From Deroplatys truncata (taxonomy: Eukaryota; Arthropoda; Insecta; Mantodea; Mantidae): 64,000 bases of DNA. Made by a program: the position numbers and the translations under genes. Below are positions 1 through 11,335 of this stretch, one piece after another. The DNA lies in contig CM060978.1 in assembly GCA_030765065.1 (NCBI GenBank), positions 217,267,498 through 217,331,497 of the forward strand, given 5' to 3'. The notes below the pieces were generated by a model, which saw only the letters and a program-made list of their open reading frames with translations, was not told the origin of the DNA and did not search any database. Positions within the stretch are counted from its first letter, which is position 1. The number at the start of each line of letters is the position of its first letter.

Positions 1-592
1 ACAAACAACATCTCCCAAATGCAAAGGCCTTAAAACTGATAACTTACAGACTTTATATTGGGAAGCCAGAGGGAAAATGAAGCAGATCAATTAATCCCCA
101 GTGCCATTGGTGAACAACAACATTTTATGCATGGTCACCTTTTTAAGGGGGACCCTACTCTTTGTCTGCTGTGTAGCAAATATCTCTCGGTCCGTCATGT
201 GTTGCTAGAGAGTATTCCTCTAGCACATCTTCGGGACTCTCTGCAACTGCCGGTCAATCTGCAGAGGTCTTAGCAGACAATAAGCAAGCAGTTAAGAGAG
301 TTTTGGGGTTTGTGTCAGGGATAGCTTTTCAAACGCAGATTTAGTCATATTCATGTCAGGTGTTTGGTACTTTTTGGTTTATTTTTATATATTGGTATTT
401 ATTTTTGACTTTTGGTATGATTTTATATTGCTCTTTACCTCTGACTTTTGTTAGGATTTTTTATATTCATCTTTATCTCTAGCTTTAGCAATGATTTTTG
501 TGCTGATATTTATCTCTGGTCTTTGCCATAATCTGTTTTACAAGGACCTTAATGATCTAATAGTTGAGTGTCCGTAAACAATAATCATCATT
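1..592 (+). mobile_element. 3' end of a non-LTR retrotransposon (LINE), cut by the window edge
   Basis: The open frame ending at 273 carries a cysteine/histidine cluster (CLLC, then SVRHVLLES) of the kind found at the C-terminus of LINE ORF2 proteins downstream of RT/RNase H. After the stop there is AT-rich 3' UTR-like sequence, ending around 580-592 in AACAATAATCATCATT, which resembles the short-repeat tails of I/Jockey-group LINEs. It lies inside a CCT7 intron, in sense. Clade assignment is inference from a short peptide. Confidence 0.6.
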
Positions 593-1355
593 GGCCAATC
601 ATATTTGAAAAAATGTTGTTTTTCAACCAATTATGATCCTAATTCACTCAAACTTTATCAAAATCTCTTAATCACCTCCTCCTTATATGATAAACATAGC
701 TGTCAGAATATTAACTTCCATTGCAACTAAATGAGCACTATTTGGACATTATACACAAATTTAGAAACAGTGTGCCTAATATGCTTTTTTGTCATCTACA
801 TTAAACATAAAAAACCTTGGCCAAATTCTTTCCAATTTCTACAGATTTGATAAATTCTGTATTGTGTTTTTAAAAAATGTTATAATAAAGAAAATCATAA
901 TCTATAATTTTGATTACTGCATTCTTACAATATTGCATGCCTACTTTTAGTTTCCCATGACCAATGGCAGTAAATGATATTAAATTGTAAGTTTCACTAT
1001 TAAAACAAAAGAAGTGTGATCACATGATTCTGATTAGTGATAACTTTTCAAACAATGTCATTTATATTGTAGGTAAATATAAATATTTTATGACTGTTTT
1101 AATAATCAAGATTTTTGAGTAATTCATTTCATTTTATTTGTGACTTAGTGACTCGAATTTATTGATGATTTGGAAATCACTCATGACATTACCTGTGATA
1201 ATTTCATAAGGTTAAGGTTGTGTTTCTGTTCAGTAAAGTTTCTGAAGTCATGATTCAATCAACAAGAGCTTTGGAAATAGTAAACAAGACACTTGACCTG
1301 GATAACAAAAGACATTGACCTGGGTGACAAAAGATAAAACCAAGGCACAAAAAAT
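593..1355. other. intronic sequence, nothing recognised
   Basis: AT-rich non-coding DNA inside CCT7. I see no long frame, no RNA gene and no clear repeat end. Confidence 0.6.
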
Positions 1356-1637
1356 GTCGTCCTTCATGGTGTAGCGGTTACCATGCTAGCCTCTAGTTCC
1401 CAAGGTCGCGGGTTCAAACCTGGCGAAGGGCGATGGATTTTTTCAGGCGTAAAAATCCTTTGGAAGGGAAGTAAAGCCAGTGGTTCTGTGTTGTAGATTT
1501 GTGGCACATAAAAGAACCTCAAGCCTGATAAAAAGGCTTCTGAGCAAAATTACTGGTCTTTCACACCCAACATAGAATGGGGTGCTAAGCACCACAGCAG
1601 TTAAAGAGCATCCATAAGTAAATCTCAATTTAATTTA
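1356..1637 (+). repeat. tRNA-derived SINE, family S1 (full-length copy)
   Basis: The 5' 80 bases fold like a tRNA: CGTCCTTC can pair with GAAGGGCG as an acceptor stem, an A box (TGGTGTAGCGG) and a B box (GGTTCAAACC) are present, and the D-arm resembles tRNA-Glu. A non-tRNA body of about 200 bp follows (ends in AACTCAATTTAATTT-like sequence). The same body recurs at 27980, 28395, 33695, 35310, 40111 and 41231, so this is a mobile family and not a tRNA gene. Pol III would transcribe it from the internal boxes. Confidence 0.85.
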
Positions 1638-2535
1638 ACTCTCAATACCGTGCCTCCAAGGTGGAGACATTTTTGTGCCTCTTGCGGTTATATTCACATT
1701 ACCTTTTCAACTCTTTACTTGATTTACACTTATTACTAATATTTTAATTACATATTTTTTATTAAGTGCCTTCATAAATATATTAGAGAAAGATAGGGAG
1801 ATGTCTGGGCTTAGACAATTTTATGCTCTGATAGTTAAAATGGTATTATTATTTATTATTATTATTAAATTCATTATTGAAATTGTTCTTACATAACAGA
1901 TAAATAAACAATCACAACTTCACTAGGCCCACCTCCTTCACTTCCATGACTTCATTAGGCGCATGTACCTGCCTCACATCCAAGAGGTCTGAAGTTTGAA
2001 TGTTGGTTAGGGTGAGATACCAGCATAAGATTTTTTCTGGGATTTTTTCCTTACCCTGAAAATGAATGTTAGGTAACTAAGTTCTAGGGACCCCAGGCCT
2101 ATTTGAGCATCATTTCAATAATTTCATCCATCTGCTGTCCAATATGACCAACCTGGTTGTTAAAGGATGTTAAAAAAACCATTAATCTACATAAAAATTA
2201 ATTTACAATTTCCAGGACATGTTTCAGAGGCAACTTGCCTTCATCAATTTTAATTGACTGTAGATTCATTCAGTTTCTCCAGAGGTCATTTCCTCGGTTT
2301 TATGTATTTGATGATGGGACCAGGTTCAGTGAATGTATCAAAGTTTGAGTAACTCTTGTTTGATTGTTCACAATAAGCAGTAAATGGTTACTTTTCTAGG
2401 TTTTTGAACATCTCTTAACAATTTTCTTCCTCCTTGAAGTCGTTTGCTTTCCAAAAATGAAAGGCCACTGTGAACTTCTTATTTGTTTTGATTTAATATA
2501 TGGGTTGATTTTTTAGTAGTGGCAACCATGCTACA
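1638..2535. other. intronic sequence with a possible decayed SINE
   Basis: Mostly AT-rich and featureless, with a short ATT run near 1850. Around 1926-2125 the sequence has the flavour of another tRNA-derived SINE (a B-box-like GAAGTTTGAATGTT followed by a SINE-like body), but it is too diverged to be sure. Confidence 0.35.
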
Positions 2536-3330
2536 GCGATGCCGTGCAATGGAGCCAGGCAATGTCATTTTTACCAATTACCTGCTCCCCTACCTTACAG
2601 CTCATGAACTTGTCCACGTTGTCCAAAGAGGCAACAATAAGACTAGCAGTTATGAGCAAGCAGTCATGAGATATAGTCACAATGTTTTCAAAGCATGAAC
2701 AGAGAAGCTGTTAAAAATCCAGTGTGCTGAGGTCTCACAGAATGAAAGTGTCATCAAGCATTTGCAGTGCAGTTGCATTGCCTTACAGAATGGTAGCAAG
2801 GCTGTTGCGGCCTTCTGACAAGGATGCAAAAGTGTGTTGGACATGCCATGATCTGGTCACCCACCAGTAAGTGACGAAGATGTACAGACTGTATCTGTAT
2901 TAGTGGAGACAGTTTGGAACATAAACGACTTGTGAGTTAGCGCAAGATACAGGATTGGCGCCTTTGACTGCATTTCACATCCTGAAGGACCATCTGAAAA
3001 GGAGGAAAATTGTGTCAAAATGGGCTCCACATGAGTTAAGGACACGCAGAAGTGGCTGCTATATAATGCTTCTCGTACACACTTGCACTGTTATGAGCCC
3101 AAAGGAGATTTAAGTCCTTGCAACTTCGATCTCATCCCTAAGAGCCACTTTGCTGGATTTGCTTCCATACAGTTGATGTTTTACAGGCAACTGATGCTCT
3201 CTTCACACCCTCAAGAGCTTATGTAATGCTGACAGGATCCATTGGCCGCATTACTGGGAACAGCTTGTACACAACACTGGTGACTGCATCGAAGGTCTAT
3301 AAAACTTAGAACTATGTACGTATGCTATAT
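2536..3330 (+). pseudogene. mariner-type transposase relic
   Basis: Pieces of a mariner (IS630-Tc1-mariner) transposase can be read across several frames. Around 2985-3050 is a segment like HLKRRKIVSKWAPHEL, which matches the region before the catalytic domain. Near 3115-3145 is DLSPCNFDLIPK, the usual context of the third catalytic acidic residue. A C-terminal GDCIEGL-like end lies near 3290. Stops and frameshifts are frequent, so it is dead. TIRs were not found. Confidence 0.6.
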
Positions 3331-3369
3331 ATGGAGAAATAAAATATTGCCAGAACTAAAAAATCATCC

Positions 3370-3690
3370 CTTGTATGTTTCACATGTTCTTTGAATTTGT
3401 TTTCTAGGCTCTGTTTGTTTTTCCTATATATGTACCTTTTCACAGTTATTACAACTAATTTCATATACCCCAGTGTTTTCATTGGCTGAAGTTTTCTCTT
3501 TTTGTCTGATCCTAATTGATTTTTTATGTTAAATTTGTTTATTAGGTGTAGAGTGATGTTGATTTCCTTGAAGATCTTCTGAAATATGTTTGATGTTGAT
3601 TTCTTTGAAGATCTTCTGAAATATGTTTATTGCCCATGGATGGTATGTGAACTTATTGAAAGTTTTCTTAAAGCTGACACTGCGTGTAGG
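3370..3690 (-). pseudogene. Penelope-like element fragment (PLE-D)
   Basis: On the minus strand the region encodes broken pieces of the linker and GIY-YIG part of a PLE protein: FNKFTYHPWAINIFQKIFK, then YEISCNNCEKV and YIGKTNRA, aligning with the intact PLE proteins at 59.7-63.2 kb. It contains a 37-bp tandem duplication (3555-3628) plus stops and frameshifts. No hammerhead-like end is left. Confidence 0.75.
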
Positions 3691-4695
3691 GCTACAGTTG
3701 GAAAGCAAGATGCAGGTTATGGCTGGGATTGAAACCACAGATCTTTGGCCTTCCATTTCTAACCTAACCAGTATGGTCTGTGATGTGATTGTTTATAGAA
3801 GTGGTCATGGTAATTAACAGCATTGGCATGGAAAGTAGATCTGTGGTATTAAATTTGTAAATCTCATTGGGGATTCTTTATCTACATAATGTGATGTTGC
3901 ATATGCATTGTTCATACGTTATGCAGTTATTGTTTTATGGTTTTAATATTCTGTTTTATTTAATTTAATTATAGTACTTTTAAGACTTTTATTAATATTG
4001 TGTTACAAATAATTCCAGTTTGGAAAATTAGAAATTTTGAAAATAACTGCAACTTTTGGTTGATTTGTAATATTCCCATGGGGTGAGCATTGTTGGAGGA
4101 TTTTGTGTCACATTTGCAATGAGGTTTGAAAACAGTTAATATAATATTTACTATCATTGTTTTTCATGTATATGTGTAACAAAATAACGTAGATCAATGG
4201 AACTTTAACAGTCTCTGTATGAAGCAAGTGTTGCATTTGTTTTTCTCAATGCCAAGCCAAGGATTTTCATAAGCTTTTCTTGCACATCTCGCTGTTTTTA
4301 ACTTTGTACGATATGAAACTGCCTTCTTGAAAACTCATGTGCAGTTTACGGTATTCAGCTAGTCTTAATTGTATTCATGATATCAATTTTAATACCTACT
4401 CTACAAAATGAAAAATTCATAACATTTCAAGCAAAAATGTCAGTAAGCAAATGTCTAATAATGGAATTTGTTACTAAATACTGTGATGAATGTATAGCAG
4501 TAGCCAAACCTGTAAAAATTTAAGTGCAGCCATTTTATTTTTAAGTTTATATTTGAGTCCATAGAATTGGCACCACTTGGAAAAGTTTATGAGAACAGAT
4601 CACCATAGAAACTATGGGCATAATGGATTAGCATTTTATTTAATTTAGTAACAGTAGGGCATTTTCATTGAATTTTCCTTTCTTTTTACGTACAG
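3691..4695. other. CCT7 intron, nothing recognised
   Basis: AT-rich non-coding sequence leading to the splice acceptor TACAG at 4691-4695. Confidence 0.6.
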
Positions 4696-4848
4696 GGATA
4701 TGTTCTGTGCAGGAAGAGTTACAGAAGAGGATATGAAACGTACAATGAAAGCCTGTGGTGGAGCCATTATGTCAACAGCTCACGATTTAAATGATGCTGT
4801 GCTAGGTCGCTGTGAATACTTTGAAGAAAAACAGATTGGTGGAGAACG
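4696..4848 (+). CDS. CCT7: CCT7 (T-complex protein 1 subunit eta), internal exon A
   Basis: CCT7 is one of eight subunits of TRiC/CCT, the cytosolic ATP-driven chaperonin that folds actin, tubulin and other clients. The exon encodes about 51 residues, starting [20 protein letters not shown] and ending EEKQIGGER, colinear with CCT7 around residues 300-353 (apical domain into intermediate domain). It is bounded by an AG acceptor (4694-4695) and a GT donor (4849-4850); both end codons are split and rejoin correctly (CG plus A gives the Arg of GGER). Upstream exons of the gene are not in the window, so they lie left of position 1. The identity comes from remembered family sequence and is secure. 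Confidence 0.95.
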
Positions 4849-5501
4849 GTAATATTGTTGCTACCTGCTATTAATGTTACCATAAAAATAAGCATAACTT
4901 GATCAAAATGATATAGTAATTGTAACTGCTTTTAACACCTCTCTCTCTCTCTCTCTGGCATCAGCTTTTTCGTAATACTGCTTTTTTGTTTATCCACAGT
5001 TTCTCAAAATGTGTATCTTTCCATACAAATGCCACATTATTTCAGAATCTAGTTAAGAGTGAAGTTTGTATCAACCATTTCTAGCAGTTAAACAATAGTA
5101 ATTTTATGTTGAATTATAAATGTATGAAGTACTGGAGCTAAACTGGGGGAAGGCAGACGTAAACTAAGCTGTATAGCAATTAAATGAGAGAAGATACAAT
5201 CCATGCTTTGTTTGAAAAAGCTTAAAAATCAAACTTTTTTAACGAAAAGTATAAGTATAAAAAATTAAAATTAGATATGAAAGGACATCATGAATACATT
5301 AGTTAATTGGCTTCAGTTGTTGGAGATAATATGCGGAAGTTGCTAAATTTAACATGGGGCATTTTGTCTTCCCCCTTAGTATACAAGTAATCATTTTAAA
5401 CAAAACTATGCAGAAAGAGAATGCATCCTTATAAAATTCCAAAACAAAAATACTTAACACTCCATTCTGAAACAGAAAACGTTTACTTTGTTTTTCTTCA
5501 G
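4849..5501 (+). other. CCT7 intron with a short CT run
   Basis: Standard GT-AG intron of 653 bp, with a CT dinucleotide run near 4938-4956 and nothing else recognised. Confidence 0.7.
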
Positions 5502-5653
5502 ATATAACATATTTACTGGATGTCCAAATGCAAAGACTTGCACAATAATCCTTCGAGGTGGTGCAGAGCAGTTCATGGAAGAAACAGATCGATCTTTACA
5601 TGATGCTATCATGATTGTAAGACGAACAATAAAAAATGATGCAGTTGTTGCAG
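5502..5653 (+). CDS. CCT7: CCT7, internal exon B
   Basis: Encodes [20 protein letters not shown] and continues to [14 protein letters not shown], about 51 residues that are almost invariant in animal CCT7 (roughly residues 354-404), including the [10 protein letters not shown](T/R)xRSLHDA block of group II chaperonins. The acceptor is the TTCTTCAG ending at 5501 and the donor GT is at 5654. The last Gly codon is split and completed by the next exon. The reading frame is intact. Confidence 0.96.
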
Positions 5654-6189
5654 GTTTGTTAAATACCTTAACTGTTATATAACAAGAAATATTTGTAACA
5701 ATTCTTGGTTTATCTTACATTGAACAGGACATGTTTTCTAATCCATTTGATTTCAGCTTCGTTTTTCTTTGTTGACTCGTTTATTTATGTTGTTACTGTT
5801 ACTGCAGCAAGGTGATGGGATTGTTCACTATGGTTTTGCCATCTACTAAGTAAAACAAATATGTTGACAGAATCACTCGGTATTTCAAAGTTCATTCCAT
5901 GATCTTTATTCTTTAAAATAATTTATTGTTATATAATTGGGTTTGCTTCACTGTTGTTAGCTTCATTTATACATGTTGTTAATCTTAACTGTTGTTTCTA
6001 GTACTTACCCTATGGTTAGTGACCTTAAAATATTTATAAATGTAAAAGTCCATTGGTTATTATTTGACATTATAAACTTTTTTGTGATCAGATGCATAAA
6101 GTGTAAACATTTTCCATCTAATATGCATTAATGGATCTTAAGGGCTTTAAATAGTTTTCATTTCATGGAAAATCTTTTTCTGTTTCTAG
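5654..6189 (+). other. CCT7 intron, nothing recognised
   Basis: GT-AG intron of 536 bp; AT-rich and without repeats that I can identify. Confidence 0.7.
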
Positions 6190-6378
6190 GAGGAGGAGCA
6201 ATAGAAATGGAATTAAGCAGAATATTACGAGATTATTCCAGAACAATTGCTGGTAAAGAACAGTTGCTAATTGGAGCTATAGCCAAGGCTTTGGAAGTTA
6301 TCCCTCGACAGCTCTGTGATAATGCTGGTTTTGATGCAACAAATATCTTGAATAAACTGCGTCAAAAACATGCGCAAG
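6190..6378 (+). CDS. CCT7: CCT7, internal exon C
   Basis: Encodes [20 protein letters not shown] and continues through [20 protein letters not shown] to AQ, about 63 residues. The GGGAxE motif and the DNAGFD block belong to the ATP-binding intermediate/equatorial domains of CCT subunits (about residues 404-467). The acceptor TTTCTAG ends at 6189 and the donor is GT at 6379. The donor opens a 13.3-kb intron filled with transposons. Confidence 0.96.
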
Positions 6379-6910
6379 GTATGCTGTTATTTGTAGTTCT
6401 TATTCAGATTATTAGTAGTAAAAGGATCTGCAGTTGGTAACAACCATGACAATCTTTTACCAGAAAGTAATTCTGCAAAGGGCTTCCATCATGATCTTCA
6501 GTTCAAGAGTCCAGTTAATCATTAACTGGGAGTTAAGACCAGATATTTGTATTATACTTTTTCAATACAGGCTAACTTTGTGTTACTCCCACAGATAGCT
6601 AAGGACTTACTCATGTAATGAACAGAAGACTGACTAACTTGGAGTTTATCTTAATATCAATAGCAGTTTAAAGGATAGAATATTAACTTACTATTGGTAT
6701 AATGGAAAGATATCAGAAGAATAATTTTGAGAATTGGGAAGAGGTGGAATTTTGAAAGCATTTCTTGTTGAAAGGTGCATATTGTAGCTGTGAAATAGTT
6801 TCCAGAAGCATCATAAGTTTTTCATGGGTGTAGTTTGCTGATCATTTTCATATACTACTACAATTTACCGAAGTGTGAGATATACCTAGATATGTTAAAT
6901 AAAGTATTAT
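6379..6910 (+). other. start of the last CCT7 intron, nothing recognised
   Basis: No repeat or coding signal that I can support before the inverted repeat at 6911. Confidence 0.6.
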
Positions 6911-7430
6911 CTGGGCTTGTGGGCCGTGGTCTACTGCGCTCCTTCTCCCCAATGTTTCATTTGCAGACTGCAGCAGACATCTCCAGTGGCAGTGTCGAGG
7001 TCAAAGTGTTCTGGCAGAAGTTTCGACAAAACTGTGCTTGGTGCATTCTGGACTGCGGTATTTATACCAGTGGCCAGCGGGAAGGTCTGCGGTGATTGGT
7101 TTATGTTGGTGGTGGGCTGGACTTGAGTGGATGGATTCTGCTGGTGTCTGATTGGTTCGGGTGAAAGCTTGACTTTGACTTTTGTTAGTGCTGTTTGCAT
7201 TTTTTGTTTAGTTTTAGACCTTCCTTATGGTTGATGTTGAACTCAAACAAATCACTGCAGACCTCCCCACCAGCCACTGGTATAAATACCGCAGTCCAGA
7301 GTGCACCAAGCACAGTCACTGTCGAAACTTCTGCCAGAACACGTCGATCTTGCCACTGCCCCTGAAGATGTCTGCCGCAGTCACAGATGAAATGTCTGGG
7401 AAGAAGAAGAAAGAGCCCAGTAGACCAATT
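6911..7430. repeat. imperfect inverted repeat, possibly PLE terminal (pLTR-like) sequence
   Basis: The segment 6911-7098 is the diverged reverse complement of about 7249-7430, around a 150-bp spacer. Both arms contain a TATA-like GGTATAAATACCGCAGTCCA and a tail with spaced CTGAAGATG and GATGAAATGTC (right arm 7362-7396). That tail resembles a hammerhead core (CUGANGA, 5-bp stem, GAAA), seen clearly in the PLEs further right. The left arm deviates (CTGGAGA). The assignment to PLEs is inference; the inverted repeat is directly visible. Confidence 0.5.
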
Positions 7431-8340
7431 TATTTAATATTGACACCAGTCATGAAAGGCTACAAATTTTGATGTGCCTAGATATATTTTTTTAAAAATA
7501 CTCACATTAATGTTACTGGTCCTCTTGCATTTACAATATAGGTAAACTTTCAGAATTGCACACAGAAAGAAATTAGCACCAAACTTCATGGTTTTAGGTT
7601 GAGGGGAATGAGATACCCAGAGGAAATGCTAAAGATTACTACCAAGGGCACAGATTATCAATCTTCGGTGCATGTGTTATTTCACATCTTTAAGCCAAGT
7701 GCTTTACCTGCAAAACCAACCGAGCCATATTTGAGGAATTATAAAGATGCCCATTGGCACAACATTTTTCTTTGCAAGTCAAAATAATTTTTAAGGATCC
7801 CCTTTTCTAATTGGTGGTTTGGTAGCTAGGGAGGCATATTCCCATATACTAACTTTCCCTCCTTCATGCAATACTCTCATACATTTCCAAACAAATTCAT
7901 AACAATGCTTTATTATTTTGATATAATAAATATATTACAAAATAACTTTTATATAAATTAACATCTGCATAATTATTATAGTTATTGATCTCCTAAGGCA
8001 TTTTAAAGGAAATGACATCCATCGTAGTCTCATTCTAATTCCGATGGCTAAGAAACATTTATTAAGATGGAAAGTGAACAGTCATAACTGTATTGAACAT
8101 CTGATTGAGATGCTGCCATTGTATTTTCTGTGTGCACCCAAGATCAATTGCAAATTTCAAATCACTTAATCTGCCACATCCATTGGCTTAAATAGTTTTT
8201 TTTTAATATATATATATATTTATTATGTGTGCGTATTTTATGTTAGATTTTCAAAAACCACAAGAATGTCAGAATTTTTTAGATTTTCCATGACCATTTT
8301 CTTCTTCCTTGGAATACAATAAACAATTTGGAGATGTTAC
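7431..8340. other. intronic sequence, nothing recognised
   Basis: AT-rich, with a short TA run near 8205-8220. No coding or repeat signature is supportable. Confidence 0.6.
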
Positions 8341-11335
8341 TATTCCAATTTAGTAAAGATGTTTATTCAAACAATCAGTCGGAATACAGCTATTAACAAA
8401 AGATTTACTTGGTAAATCAGGAATCATGTAAAATTTTCTTCCATTTTGAAGTGTTAGCTGTTGCTTATAATCAAAAATGATTTTTGTTTTTATAATTCAT
8501 TTAATTGATTCATATTGAAAACATTTGTTTTATCACAAAGTTGATTTTAATTCCCTTCTTTGCTAAAATATTCGCCATTTCATTTCCAGAAACACTGCAG
8601 TGTGCAGGAATCCACTGTAAGACTATACTTTTATTAGGTTCTGTATTTGTTTGATCATATCATGTATTTCTTTTATTTTCATCATTTTGAGCTGAGTAGT
8701 AGAACCAATAGCTTGGAGTGCAGCTTTAGAATCCGATAGAATACGTTTTTGCATTTATGTAAACATGGAAATAAATTTTGAATTGATGCATCAATTTCGC
8801 TGTCAAAATTGGTTGTTTATTTCACTACGTTTTTATAAAAGCAAAATAATGTGCAAATGCTCCAGCTTCATAATCCAGAAAGAGCCATCAGTATTATTAA
8901 CTTCTCATAAGTTAGAAGAGCTTGCATTTGAAGATCTATCATGATGGATTTGTTTGATGTAACAGTAAAGTTTCAATTGAAGTAGAATTAATGGCACCAG
9001 TTATTAATCATAATGCTTGATTTTGAGTTCAAGGATTTTTCTGTTTGAAGATGAAGTAATAAGCACTTCACTGCAATATTTTAAAATGGGTTTAATATGC
9101 ATGTTGTAAGTTATATTTAAAGTTTTCTTGGAACAACCCCATTTTTTTAAATCTATCGGTTGCTTTTTTACTAATGCTTTCGCCAAGTTAGTTTATTGTC
9201 AAAAATCACCCCTATGTATTTAGCCTTTTCGGTTCTTAATAAGTTAATGTTTCCATATGATAGATGGTTATCAACCTGTTTCTTTTGTAATGAAAAGTTG
9301 GAAGCTGCTTTTGTATATTTTCACAGATATTGCATTTTTTGAACCACAGGATTTCAGCTTGTTTAATCATCCTTTTACTGATGATTCCATTGTTTTTTAA
9401 ATTTATCACACTTCTGAGAACACCAAATAACCAGATCATCAGCAAAAAGGGCAGTTGTTGCTTCATTCTCTAGCTGCTTTGGTAGGTTATTTCATTGTTA
9501 TGTATAGGTATACATATATTTTAAATAAAGTTGTACTTAATACAACACAGACCAAGATGTGTTTGTTTAAACTTGGAGGTAGTTGAACCACAGCATGTTG
9601 CACAAAATCTTTGAGTTATAAATTCTGATATTCATTTAATTTAATTCCAAAATGTTCAAGTTTCTTTATAAGATTACATCACCAAACATTATCATAAGCT
9701 GATTTAAGATATATAAACACAACCACAGTATCTGCATTTTTGTTATATCCTTTAATTTCTTGACTACTTAGGATAACCTGTTCATTTGTTGAATGGTTTC
9801 TTCTAAATCCTGCTTAATATGATAAATTGTTATGATTCTGGGAACTAATTTAATCGTGTAGAAATCATTCTTTCCATACTTTTCACCAGATTACTATTTA
9901 GTGAAATTATTAATGTTCTGGTGCTTTATTTGGTTTTAAGATTGGAATAATAAAAGCTTTCTTCCAGTTTGTAGACATTGAAGTTTACAAACATAATTGT
10001 AAAAACTTAATAATGCATTTTTTGGCCTTAATACCCAAATGTTTGATAAATTCAACATAAATGTAATCAGGACCAGGTGCTTATTTATTTATAGCACAAT
10101 CAAGTTCTGATAGACAGAATTCTTGATAAAGTATTTCATCTGTTGTAGTCAATTAGGAAGTTTGATTTGTTATATTTGCTTTGATGTCCTTTTTCATTAT
10201 TTTTTTTAAATCTTTTTGTATTCTTTGGGTACTTTTAATAATATAAAGGTTGCATTAAAAGCAGCAGTGATCTTTTTATCTTCAGGTAATTCTGTATCTT
10301 TATATCTTAATGGCTGTTTTGGACTATTTTGTGTATTAATTTATAATATATGTTTGTAGAGTTCTTCATCTTTACACACTTGCAATCAATTTGTTGAAAG
10401 AATTTCTTTTAGCATTGATTATATTTCTTTTAAAAGATGTGTTTTCTTTTTCCAATTAAATGTACTTTCACCATCATTTTTGATCACAGCTTTTTTCCTG
10501 GCCTGTTCTTGATCATTTTTTACGTTTTCTAATTCTTTAGACCAAAAGGGTTTATAACTTGAACTTTACTTCTAGGTATGTTGTTTTTCTTTTCTTTCCT
10601 TCCCCCCCCTCTCTCAATCCCTCTCCCCCTCCCCCTCGCCCCTCTCTCTGATTTGATAATAGACAGTACATTATTAATTTTATCTGAAGAATAATAATCA
10701 ACAACCTGATTATATCAGGCAATTCCTCTAGTAATTCTTGTTCATATTTTTGTCAATTGGATTTAAGCTGTTGCTGCTTTATGATTGGAGCCCATACTTT
10801 CGGATACCTCTCTAGTTGTTCTTTCAGTTATATCTGATGATGCCAAAAGAATGTATGGGTTATATATGGAACCTGAATGATGTATATAAGTACCCAGATG
10901 ATCATGGTTGAAAATTAAGTTTAAATTGCTTGTATTTATCCATTCTTCTGTTAATCTACCAGCAGCATTTGAATCTTTATATCCCCAAGATTTTGAGTGG
11001 GCATTAAAATCTCCAATAATTATACATTTATGTGTTATTTGATATAAGCTTAAATCTGGTCTGTTTAGGTGGCTTATATATAAAGTATATTGAAAAGTGT
11101 TTATTACATTTCGACATTTCGTATGTACTATTTCAGCTTTATCACCATACATTTCTTTAAGAATTTTGAAACGTGAAAGTAAATTATTTTTCACATCTAT
11201 TAATATTCCACTAGCTATCTCTCGTGTGTGGTTTTTTTTTTTTAAATAGTTAACTGCAGATGTGGTCCTCCAGATGTACTGGAGGTTGGGTAACGATGAT
11301 TCAACTCCCAACTCTTAAAAAAAGTTGTGTCCCTA
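8341..11335 (-). pseudogene. antisense LINE relic with endonuclease, RT and RNase H
   Basis: Read on the minus strand, a decayed ORF2 gives all the LINE domains in order. At 11311-10763 is an AP-like endonuclease with the hallmark IIIGDFNAHSKSWGYKD and a following domain end. At about 10560-10440 comes a linker (KPFWSKELENV). RT pieces follow: APGPDYIYVEFIKHLG near 10090, AGFRRNHSTNEQVIL near 9810, a LFADDLVIW-like catalytic loop near 9450 (written with stops) and YIGVIFDNKLTWRKHI near 9220. An RNase H segment WIPAHCSVSGNEMAN lies near 8600. Presence of RNase H points to the I/R1/LOA group. Stops and frameshifts throughout show it is inactive. Confidence 0.85.
10583..10651. repeat. polypyrimidine tract
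   Basis: Low-complexity C/T run (TTTCCTTCCCCCCCCTCTC and similar) embedded in the antisense LINE. Confidence 0.8.

Noticed and set aside
1356-1440. tRNA gene
   Set aside because: It has A and B boxes and an acceptor-like stem, but no normal anticodon arm, and it is fused to a repeated body: SINE S1.
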